DNA from: Candidatus Zixiibacteriota bacterium
GTDB lineage: Bacteria > Zixibacteria > MSB-5A5 > JAABVY01 > JAHJOQ01
Assembly (NCBI GenBank): GCA_024275215.1
Contig: JAJRZO010000103.1
Location: 1-8,818 of the forward strand
DNA: 8,818 nt
Reading direction: 5' to 3'
Both the position numbers and the translations under genes were made by a program. Numbering within the stretch: the stretch's first letter is position 1; every line of letters starts with the position of its first letter. Shown here piece by piece: positions 1 through 5,326 of this stretch. Below the pieces are notes generated by a model. The model was not told the DNA's origin, did no database searches, and was given only the letters and a program-made list of their open reading frames with translations.

Positions 1-10
1 CAGATGTCCA

Positions 11-185
11 GAGGTTGTCTCAAAAGCTTTGATTTACACAAGTGGAGTTCTGGCTTTGTCGCCCCCGCGAAGGCGGGGGTCCATTTAACATCAACGCATT
101 CAATGGATTCCCGCCTGCGCGGGAATGACGCTACTTATTTCTGTAAACAGAATTACCTGTATTTCACATCTTTTGGGACAGCCTC
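11..185. repeat. MITE-like segment with imperfect inverted ends
   Basis: Positions 11-26 (GAGGTTGTCTCAAAAG) are the reverse complement of positions 170-185 (CTTTTGGGACAGCCTC) at 14 of 16 positions. They bound a stretch of about 175 bp with no gene, and a dispersed palindromic repeat (58-129) lies inside it. The right part (133-185) has a second copy at 7049-7101. This could be a miniature mobile element or a chance nesting of intergenic repeats. I see no transposase and no clear target duplication. Confidence 0.4.
58..129. repeat. Dispersed palindromic repeat, copy 1
   Basis: This is a pair of GC-rich hairpins joined by an AT-richer linker. The first hairpin pairs CCCCCGC (62-68) with GCGGGGG (73-79). 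The second pairs TTCCCGC (108-114) with GCGGGAA (119-125). The unit starts GTC and ends GAC and is itself roughly palindromic. A second copy lies at 229-302 and shares the linker words ATTCAA and GATTCCCGCC. Repeats of the GTCATTCCCGC/GCGGGAATGAC type are widespread between genes in many bacteria. The function is unknown; RNA folding or mRNA end protection is possible. Confidence 0.85.
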
Positions 186-228
186 TAAACATCTGCCGGG
201 CACGGGACTCAAGCAGAAAACTAACCAT

Positions 229-302
229 GTCACTTCCGCGAAGGCGGGAGCCTATTCTAACCATTGCGCATTCAATAGATTCCCGCCTTCGCGGGAATGA
301 CA
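229..302. repeat. Dispersed palindromic repeat, copy 2
   Basis: This is a second copy of the unit at 58-129. The right hairpin is ATTCCCGC (279-286) paired with GCGGGAAT (291-298) around a CTTC loop. The left arm (about 234-248, TTCCGCGAAGGCGGGAG) is the degenerate partner. The linker word GCATTCAAT is shared with copy 1. Short open frames read through these repeats are not genes. Confidence 0.85.
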
Positions 303-319
303 GTACGTTTTCTGTGTGC

Positions 320-443
320 GTCAGGAATCCTTTCTCTTGCGCCGTCAGGAATCCTTTTCTGACGGTCCCGAGGGTAGTGATGCGTAGTTGTGTCCGCCAG
401 GATTTCGAGATTTTCCATACGCCGTCAGGAAAGGATTCCTGAC
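320..443. repeat. Cluster of GTCAGGAATCC palindromes
   Basis: The 11-mer GTCAGGAATCC occurs directly at 320-330 and 344-354, and inverted within 424-443. The middle copy folds with CCGTCAG (342-348) against CTGACGG (359-365). The right copy folds with GTCAGGAA (424-431) against TTCCTGAC (436-443) around AGGA. The right hairpin lies 44 bp beyond the stop of the minus-strand phospholipase gene. It could mark that transcript's end, although no U-tract follows it on that strand. It is a different family from the repeats at 58-302. Confidence 0.7.
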
Positions 444-487
444 AGCGCAGATATGAAATGGCTGAACAGCTCCGTTTTACTCACGGT

Positions 488-1519
488 TCATCCGTATAAA
501 AGCGACGTCGTGAGACCATTGCTAATCATAAACTCTGCCCGGCGTTCGCCCATCAGTTCATATTCCCACATCACTGCCGGCTCGAATTTTAGCGAGGTTG
601 CAAGGTGCTCCGCAGGATATATCATGTGAAGCTCAGGCAATGTCATACCATCCAGAAAATCCTTCACGGGCTCATCATCAAGCAATTCCGGCGCATGATT
701 CTCGATCAGCTTCCTGACCTTCGTCCATGTGTAATAAACTTCTGCACGAAACCTGTCCCCGCGCGCGATTTCATCAAGCAACGCGCCAATCGTCCATTGC
801 AGAGCATCGAAAAACGAAACATCATCAGGGTCTGTTCTGCCGCCCCATTTGGTTATCGCAGGCTGCAACGGATGAGTCGAGACAGCCCATATCTCGGTTG
901 CACCTGACATTACAGCTTTTTCAATCGGAAGGAATTCTTTCACACCGCCATCATAAAACAGATCATTTCGATTCGGATGATTCTTCTCACGCTCGAAAAT
1001 CCGCACCGGTTCGACAAAAAACGGCTCGCTGCATGACGCCACAACCGCGCTGATGAATGTCTCGCGGCTGATTACTTGATCCCCGAATTCATTGTTCTCG
1101 ATCTGTCTGCTTGATATGAACTGCACACACCCTGTCCGGACATTGACTGCGCTGACAATCATCTCTTTGCCGCTCTCCAGCAATTCATCGAGCTTTCTGC
1201 CTCGCAGGTAGTAGTCTTCGAGAAGACCCAGGAGAGGATTCAAATTCGCACCGACAGGGCCGCTCACAAAATCAACGAATTCATCGACAACCCCCGCAAC
1301 TTTGCCGATCAGCGAATTCTGGAAAATGTCTTCATCCTGCACGCTCGAATATATATTCGCACAATAGTCGGCATCGTTCAATAGTGCCGGACCAGTCACC
1401 AGCGCGCCGGTCGATGTTCCGACTGCGAGATCAAACTGCATTTCACGCAGCATGTATCTGACCACACCGGCAGTGAATGCCCCTTTTGATCCGCCGCCGG
1501 AGAGTACCAGCGCCCTCAC
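488..1519 (-). CDS. Patatin-like phospholipase family protein
   Basis: This 343-residue protein is predicted to be a Ser-Asp dyad lipid acyl hydrolase. What is visible: the glycine-rich oxyanion loop SGGGSKGAF at residues 7-15, the nucleophile elbow GTSTG with Ser36, and the DGG motif with the partner Asp190. The patatin block ASCSEPFF sits at 161-168. All catalytic elements are intact, so an active enzyme is expected. Substrate and head-group specificity cannot be read from the sequence. There is no signal peptide, so the protein is probably cytoplasmic or peripheral to the membrane. The start is GTG at 1519-1517. It overlaps the stop of the upstream lipoprotein gene by four bases (GTGA), and the Shine-Dalgarno-like GGGGTG lies five bases before it. 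The two genes are therefore almost certainly translationally coupled. About 150 C-terminal residues lie beyond the DGG motif and I do not recognise any further domain in them. Confidence 0.93.
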   Translation of the reverse strand: MRALVLSGGGSKGAFTAGVVRYMLREMQFDLAVGTSTGALVTGPALLNDADYCANIYSSVQDEDIFQNSLIGKVAGVVDEFVDFVSGPVGANLNPLLGLLEDYYLRGRKLDELLESGKEMIVSAVNVRTGCVQFISSRQIENNEFGDQVISRETFISAVVASCSEPFFVEPVRIFEREKNHPNRNDLFYDGGVKEFLPIEKAVMSGATEIWAVSTHPLQPAITKWGGRTDPDDVSFFDALQWTIGALLDEIARGDRFRAEVYYTWTKVRKLIENHAPELLDDEPVKDFLDGMTLPELHMIYPAEHLATSLKFEPAVMWEYELMGERRAEFMISNGLTTSLLYG

Positions 1520-1992
1520 ATCGTCACCCCATTGTTTTCGATATTCCGCATGGTTCGCTGGTAAGCATCAATAAACCCGCAACAAATATAACGGCACTTT
1601 TCGGTATCACTTAGAATGTATCCGTCACGAACAAATCTTGATTCTATTGCATCATGCTCATCGCGATACCGAGACCAAAGCCCTGCAAGATCAGGATTAG
1701 ACTTGATGAAGTATTCGATACAATCGATCGAATCGCATGTCGTCATATCGGCAATCAATTGCCTGAGTTGTGAAAGAGCGATCTGCAGACCCGCCTCAGA
1801 ATCATCCATCGCATCGAGAAGAAAATGCCCTGCGATTCGGCTGTGCGCATAACAGTAGTCCTGTTCGGGAGTCTGGAAATCGTAATGCAGACAACAGAAA
1901 TCATCATCATTGCATCCGGGTGACATAACGACAAGCATTAGGGAAAACAAGAGAATCACCGGCGTTTTGCCTGATCCCGTCGGGAATCGCAT
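1516..1992 (-). CDS. Cysteine-rich putative lipoprotein
   Basis: I do not recognise the family of this 158-residue protein. The N-terminus has a short basic region, a hydrophobic stretch (about residues 11-23) and SPGC ending at Cys27. This fits a lipoprotein signal peptide, although Pro at -2 is not ideal for the lipobox. The predicted mature part has eight further cysteines: 33, 34, 47, 86, 91, 133, 137 and 138. This includes two CC pairs, and the even number fits disulfides in the periplasm. The rest looks largely helical and acidic. The start is ATG at 1992-1990 because a perfect AAGGAGGT (1997-2004, minus strand) lies four bases before it; an upstream in-frame ATG at 2022 lacks this. It is the first gene of an operon with the phospholipase, with a 4-bp overlap. 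The function is unknown; a partner or envelope anchor for the phospholipase pathway is speculation. Confidence 0.8.
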   Translation of the reverse strand: MRFPTGSGKTPVILLFSLMLVVMSPGCNDDDFCCLHYDFQTPEQDYCYAHSRIAGHFLLDAMDDSEAGLQIALSQLRQLIADMTTCDSIDCIEYFIKSNPDLAGLWSRYRDEHDAIESRFVRDGYILSDTEKCRYICCGFIDAYQRTMRNIENNGVTM

Positions 1993-2082
1993 GAGGACCT
2001 CCTTGATTGAGGAATAGTGCAATATCTCTGCATAAGATCATGTCTGGGCATCATCGCGGAATTGATGTGGATTTCGCGCAAC

Positions 2083-2126
2083 ACATTCAATGTTTGACAA
2101 TTCGCCATGTCGTTAATACATTCAAT
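2083..2126. promoter_or_regulatory. Two operator-like palindromes
   Basis: The 9-mer ACATTCAAT occurs twice in direct orientation, at 2083-2091 and 2118-2126. The first extends to the perfect palindrome ACATT-C-AATGT (2083-2093). The second is ACATT-C-AATTT, one mismatch from it. The first abuts the predicted -35 box and the second overlaps the -10 box of the plus-strand promoter, as expected for a repressor. The words are AT-rich and short, so chance is not excluded. Confidence 0.35.
2094..2122 (+). promoter_or_regulatory. Sigma70-type promoter of zinc-ribbon/archaemetzincin operon
   Basis: A perfect TTGACA (2094-2099) is followed after 17 bp by TACATT (2117-2122), 4 of 6 to TATAAT. Transcription would start near 2129, giving a leader of about 45-65 nt before the first gene. 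No comparably good promoter was found on the minus strand for the divergent lipoprotein gene. Confidence 0.55.
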
Positions 2127-2132
2127 TTGTTC

Positions 2133-2156
2133 ACACGGCTTTTTCTATCGCCGTGT
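2133..2156 (+). other. Leader hairpin
   Basis: ACACGGC (2133-2139) pairs perfectly with GCCGTGT (2150-2156) around a 10-nt U-rich loop. It sits at the very 5' end of the predicted transcript of the plus-strand operon. It may stabilise the mRNA 5' end. It is not followed by a U-tract, so it is not a terminator, and it matches no riboswitch I know. Confidence 0.4.
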
Positions 2157-2173
2157 AAACCCAAATCACGGAT

Positions 2174-2395
2174 GTGGAGGCTCAGAAAAGCTTGAGGTGT
2201 GAAGACAAAACAGAGGGAAGGTCACAGGGACGTAAATATGTAGGTATCCTTTTCAAATGTTGCAATGTCTATACGCGAATCTACAAGTCACGGCGCGGCG
2301 ATCGATATTCAGGATACTGTCCCAGATGCGGGCGCAGAGTCCGTCTGATGATCGGACCTGATGGAACCGAAACCAGGTTTTTCACTGCCAAATGA
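2174..2395 (+). CDS. Small four-cysteine (zinc-ribbon-like) protein
   Basis: This is a basic protein of up to 73 residues. Two cysteine clusters, KCC (Cys29-Cys30) and CPRC (Cys49, Cys52), are set about 20 residues apart in a core reading FKCCNVYTRIY and YCPRCGRRVRL. The spacing suggests a single zinc ribbon, with an N-terminal tail of about 20 polar residues. I do not recognise a named family. The start is uncertain. The longest frame begins GTG at 2174 with no ribosome site. A TTG at 2192 is preceded by GGAGG (2176-2180) at 11 bp and would give 67 residues. Both keep the cysteines. The stop overlaps the ATG of the next gene (ATGA, 2392-2395), so the two proteins are made together. There are many Arg and Lys residues and no signal peptide, so the protein is cytoplasmic and might bind nucleic acid or its partner protein; that is inference. 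Confidence 0.75.
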   Translation: MEAQKSLRCEDKTEGRSQGRKYVGILFKCCNVYTRIYKSRRGDRYSGYCPRCGRRVRLMIGPDGTETRFFTAK

Positions 2396-2934
2396 AACGA
2401 CATCGAACAAAGATAGTCGTTGTTCCTCTTGGTGAGGTCGACTTTTTTCAGCTAAACAAACTCGCTGGAAATCTTTCGGCATTGTTCTCACTTCCATCAG
2501 ACATTCTGCAGGGTATGAAACTCCCCAAAGAAGCGTATAAATTGACAACGAATCAGTATTTCTCGACTGTCATCCTGCAGAAACTCGAATTGTTGAAAGC
2601 CAGCCAGAGAGAGGTTATCCTCGGCATACTTGAGGAGGATCTCTATAACGCCGGGGACGCATACGTTATTGGAGATTCGGATCGCCTCGCGAAGTGCGCT
2701 GTCGTTTCATACAATCGTATTCGGATGGAATTTTATGGACTTCCTGAAGATGACAAGCAAATATTCAAGCGAATGTTAAAGGAGTCCGCTCGTCATCTCG
2801 GAAAAGTTCTTGGTCTCAGGTCGTGCCGCAATCCGCGCTGCGTGATGTACTACTCAGACACCATGTATGACATCGATCAAAAATCTGAGAAACTCTGCGA
2901 TATTTGCCGGAGAACATACTACAAAATCCGCTGA
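2392..2934 (+). CDS. Archaemetzincin-family protein lacking its active site
   Basis: This 180-residue protein matches the archaemetzincin (peptidase M54) layout along its length. It has an N-terminal IVVVPLG strand, a QYFSTVIL segment (55-62), an EEDLY..GDAYVIGDS region (81-96), VVSYNRIR (104-111) and the C-terminal motif block. The family active-site motif is HExxHxxGxxHC. Here residues 134-145 read RHLGKVLGLRSC. The three zinc-binding histidines are Arg134, Lys138 and Ser144, and the catalytic Glu is His135, while Gly141 and Cys145 remain. The second, structural zinc site is complete: Cys145, Cys150, Cys169 and Cys172, with CVM at 150-152. Peptidase activity is therefore not expected, yet the frame is intact and the fold-defining residues are kept. 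This points to a retained non-enzymatic role. It is translationally coupled to the zinc-ribbon gene upstream. There is no signal peptide. Confidence 0.85.
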   Translation: MKRHRTKIVVVPLGEVDFFQLNKLAGNLSALFSLPSDILQGMKLPKEAYKLTTNQYFSTVILQKLELLKASQREVILGILEEDLYNAGDAYVIGDSDRLAKCAVVSYNRIRMEFYGLPEDDKQIFKRMLKESARHLGKVLGLRSCRNPRCVMYYSDTMYDIDQKSEKLCDICRRTYYKIR

Positions 2935-3126
2935 TCGCAGCGATGAGTTTACGCGCAATCTCTTTGTATATAGCGAGTTAGGTTTGGGTAACACTTTCGG
3001 GAATCCCATAGTGCCACTAAAGATGTTTTCGGCAGGAACCGATATTTAAGATAGAGAGTATAACTCCATAATGTTTCAACATGAATCGCTTCTGTTTAAC
3101 TGTGAGACAAGTTCAGGGAGGTAGTG
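2935..3126 (+). other. Intergenic spacer without a clear signal
   Basis: These 192 bp separate the archaemetzincin-like gene from the outer-membrane protein gene. I see no U-tract terminator, no repeat shared with the rest of the window and no convincing -35/-10 pair. The only clear element is the ribosome binding site AGGGAGG at 3115-3121. The outer-membrane gene probably has its own promoter here, but I cannot place it. Confidence 0.5.
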
Positions 3127-3816
3127 ATGAAATCTCGATTCTTCGGAGTAGCAACGATACTGATGTTGCTGGGGTATGCAACCTTGATTACAAACCAGGT
3201 TATTGCGGGTGAACATTCTGCAAAGTTAACGACAAGTATCGGCACAGGCTACTTCGGCGGACCCGGCTTTCAGACAAGCATGACTATATCCGACATCTCT
3301 GATCAGGTGCCTGTAGGATTCAGCATCGGGTTGGGATACACATCAGTCTATCCGGGCAAAGCTGCAGATGCGAGAAAGATATTCATAAACAACGCGACAA
3401 ATGGAACACCGGATAAGAGCGGGCAAATATGGGATCTGCGTCTTGACCTAGTTGTACCTGCCCGTTTGCTCCCATTCGGTAGATCATTCCTGACCTTTGG
3501 TCCACGCTATTCAATGTTCACCGGCAATTTCGAGTTCATCGGTGGCAATGAGGTATTTAGTGTCACGTCAGATCAGTGGGGATTTGGAGCTGGAGTTGGA
3601 TCCGGCCTCGAAATATCGCCCAGGTTCGACCTGGTTCTTGCTGTAGGCGTTGACTATTACTTCAAGAGTTCTTTGGTAGGTCACGACACATCGTATAACC
3701 CAGACGGCGAAGATGTGAATCCGAGAGAGGATTACGATTACAATGACGCTGACGATGCCATAAATCAGCCCGGGATCGAACCGCAGGTCATGTTTGGCGT
3801 CAGATACAAATTCTGA
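3127..3816 (+). CDS. Predicted outer-membrane beta-barrel protein
   Basis: This 229-residue protein has a signal peptide of about 27 residues (hydrophobic core ATILMLLGYATLI, then QVIAG with cleavage near the Ala). The mature part is a run of short alternating polar and hydrophobic strands rich in Gly, Tyr and Phe (GTGYFGG, GFSIGLGYTSVY, LTFGPRYSMF, WGFGAGVGSGLEI, LVLAVGVDYYF). It ends in MFGVRYKF with a terminal Phe, the usual signal for outer-membrane barrel insertion. An acidic, Asp/Asn-rich loop near residues 190-215 (DGEDVN, DYDYNDADD) may bind metal at the surface. The size suggests an eight-stranded barrel of the OmpA-like or OMP_b-brl kind, but there is no motif for a specific transport or enzyme role. 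The start is ATG at 3127, five bases after AGGGAGG; the preceding GTG at 3124 is too close to it. It is probably monocistronic, ending at the hairpin at 3836-3860. Confidence 0.8.
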   Translation: MKSRFFGVATILMLLGYATLITNQVIAGEHSAKLTTSIGTGYFGGPGFQTSMTISDISDQVPVGFSIGLGYTSVYPGKAADARKIFINNATNGTPDKSGQIWDLRLDLVVPARLLPFGRSFLTFGPRYSMFTGNFEFIGGNEVFSVTSDQWGFGAGVGSGLEISPRFDLVLAVGVDYYFKSSLVGHDTSYNPDGEDVNPREDYDYNDADDAINQPGIEPQVMFGVRYKF

Positions 3817-3835
3817 GGCAGTAACAGGCATAAGC

Positions 3836-3860
3836 AAAGCGCCCCAATAAGGGGCGCTTT
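3836..3860. terminator. Rho-independent, probably bidirectional terminator
   Basis: A perfect 10-bp stem, AAAGCGCCCC (3836-3845) against GGGGCGCTTT (3851-3860), with loop AATAA. It lies 20 bp after the outer-membrane protein gene and 33 bp beyond the stop of the convergent minus-strand gene. The A/T-flanked stem can work in both directions. Confidence 0.9.
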
Positions 3861-3892
3861 CACTTTCTGCTTGGAAACAATCGCTAACAGTA

Positions 3893-4750
3893 TTACTTCA
3901 TCAGAACCATCTTCCTGATGGCACTGTAATCTCCCGCCTCGACGCGATAGAAATAGACGCCACTGGAAACTGTATTTCCAGCATTATCCATTCCATCCCA
4001 CACGACTGTATAAGCGTTTGCCTCCTGGTATTCATCGACAAGTGTTCTGACATTCTGTCCAAGCACATTGTAGATCGAAATCTTCACATTTCCCGGATTC
4101 TTAATGGAGTAGGAAATAGTTGTCGATGGGTTGAATGGATTCGGATAGTTCTGGCCAAGTGAATACGCAGTCGGAGTGATACCGGCAGCATCACCCGGAT
4201 TCTTAGCCAGGGCAATTGTGTTACCCTCGACCACCGGATTCGCATTGTCTACGACAAGCTTGCCGCCATCATTGCGATTGTATACCAGCGAAAGGCTGTG
4301 ACCCGGATTCCTGGTCTCGAACGGAGTGATCTCGAACTGAGTAAGATTTGCGTCATCGATTCTGAAAGTCAACTCGGCGATTTTGGCATTGTCAGTATCG
4401 ACAGCAGCTTTCAAAGCATCCTTTGGAGCATATACCATCGAGATCAATCCGATTAGCACCTTGTTGTTCTCTTCATCGATATTCGCGATCTTGGCGTCGA
4501 AATAGTCAACACGAGTTCCCTCGAAACTAACATTGGTAAGTGTGACACCCTCCGACCATTTCAACGGAATATCCATTCCAACGAGCGCCTCGTCATGAAC
4601 GACAGAGACTGGGACCATCACCTCGTTCTGTGAAATCCATTCCGCATCGCCGAATATGAGTTTATCCGTATTGCCCATGTCGGCAGCTCCGACAATCGCC
4701 GGGACGACCAGAAAACATGCCAGAACGGCAACAAAACTGATTCGTCTCAT
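3893..4750 (-). CDS. Secreted cohesin-like protein with T9SS sorting domain
   Basis: This is a 285-residue exported protein. Residues 1-22 are a signal peptide (MRRIS basic end, hydrophobic core, VGA before the cut). Residues about 28-165 resemble the beta-sandwich of cohesin-like domains, with the words VPVSVVHDEALVGMDIPLKW and IAELTFRID; this match is by eye and moderate. A linker follows. Residues about 197-285 are a T9SS type A sorting domain: QNYPNPFNP (200-208), NVKISIYNVLGQ, VVWDGMDNAGN, SSGVYFYR, and a final MVLMK. In T9SS bacteria such a tail directs the protein across the outer membrane, where it is usually removed and the cargo anchored or released. The start is ATG at 4750-4748 because GAGGAGG (4758-4764, minus strand) lies seven bases before it; an in-frame ATG at 4798 has no such site. 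It has its own promoter at 4897-4925. No enzymatic domain is seen, so an adhesive or scaffold role is inferred. Confidence 0.87.
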   Translation of the reverse strand: MRRISFVAVLACFLVVPAIVGAADMGNTDKLIFGDAEWISQNEVMVPVSVVHDEALVGMDIPLKWSEGVTLTNVSFEGTRVDYFDAKIANIDEENNKVLIGLISMVYAPKDALKAAVDTDNAKIAELTFRIDDANLTQFEITPFETRNPGHSLSLVYNRNDGGKLVVDNANPVVEGNTIALAKNPGDAAGITPTAYSLGQNYPNPFNPSTTISYSIKNPGNVKISIYNVLGQNVRTLVDEYQEANAYTVVWDGMDNAGNTVSSGVYFYRVEAGDYSAIRKMVLMK

Positions 4751-4896
4751 TTGGCGTCCTCCTCTGAAATTAGTGTTTCTGCTTCCGATGCAAGCCATAA
4801 TTGATTCCTGTCTGTCAACGACCCACAGTACCGAATGGCGTGCCCGGTACGTGAATTATACTTTTAAGAAGGGGGAATCGAACTACTCTCTAACCT

Positions 4897-4925
4897 AAAA
4901 TAGTGTCAGGTTAAGACATTGTCAA
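4897..4925 (-). promoter_or_regulatory. Sigma70-type promoter of the cohesin-like gene
   Basis: On the minus strand, a perfect TTGACA (4925-4920) is followed after exactly 17 bp by TATTTT (4902-4897). Transcription would start near 4890 and leave a leader of about 140 nt before the ATG at 4750. An inverted repeat, TAACCT (4891-4896) with AGGTTA (4908-4913), brackets the -10 box and could be an operator. Confidence 0.6.
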
Positions 4926-5030
4926 GTTCTTTTCTGCACCTCCTTGTGAGAACAGGTAAACCTCCCATGACTTCTCCAACTCTGCTTTAATTTGAATTAT
5001 CACATAGGATAACCACAAAATTAATACAAC

Positions 5031-5058
5031 TTGTAATACTCAGGGTTCCAATTATAAA
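5031..5058 (+). promoter_or_regulatory. Possible promoter of the FG-GAP gene
   Basis: TTGTAA (5031-5036) and TATAAA (5053-5058) are separated by 16 bp. If used, transcription starts near 5065 and the mRNA has a leader of about 260 nt. The -35 box is only 4 of 6 and the surroundings are AT-rich, so this is a candidate only. Confidence 0.35.
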
Positions 5059-5326
5059 CGCTTTTTCTTATTGATGTTCTTCTCTCCCGCATGACATTCA
5101 ATCCATGGTATCATCACATTACCGACTTCGATCCTGTCGCAGTTTCTGCGCAGGACAACTTCGGAATTTTCCACAAACTGAAAGGACCACTGTTGTTGAG
5201 TTGGCAATCGATACATGATTCCACCGGAAAGAAGATAGTGAGTAGACCGTTTAAGTTTTCACAAATCACACCGATTTATTGAATAATAAACATCAACTTT
5301 TCAGTTGGAAGACGAGGGTAATAATC

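Larger units (their letters stand above)
4751..5326. other. Divergent intergenic region between two T9SS cargo genes
   Basis: These 576 bp hold the upstream regions of the two divergent secreted-protein genes. They contain a strong minus-strand promoter (4897-4925) and a weaker plus-strand one (5031-5058). A small inverted repeat in the minus-strand leader pairs GTACCG (4828-4833) with CGGTAC (4845-4850). A 63-codon plus-strand frame at 5091-5282 lacks a ribosome site and recognisable protein features and is not called. Nothing else is recognised. Confidence 0.6.

Noticed and set aside
58..302. CRISPR-like array
   Set aside because: There are only two copies of a 72-bp palindromic unit with no regular short spacers and no cas gene.
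4..442. Two overlapping short open frames at the left end
   Set aside because: They read directly through palindromic repeats; their SRLRGND-type peptides are the usual translation of such repeats.
488..1519. Patatin as an effector of an anti-phage signalling system
   Set aside because: Patatin-like phospholipases do serve as effectors in CBASS, but no cyclase, ubiquitin-like, sensor or other defence gene lies nearby. The partner is a lipoprotein.
2791..2830. Frameshift or sequencing error hiding a normal HExxH motif
   Set aside because: I read the other two frames across the motif and neither gives HExxH. The residues around it (KE before, Gly141 and Cys145 after) stay in register, so the changes are substitutions.
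5091..5282. 63-residue plus-strand open frame
   Set aside because: It has no ribosome binding site, no signal peptide or domain, and overlaps the alternative start of the propeller frame. It is more likely leader sequence.
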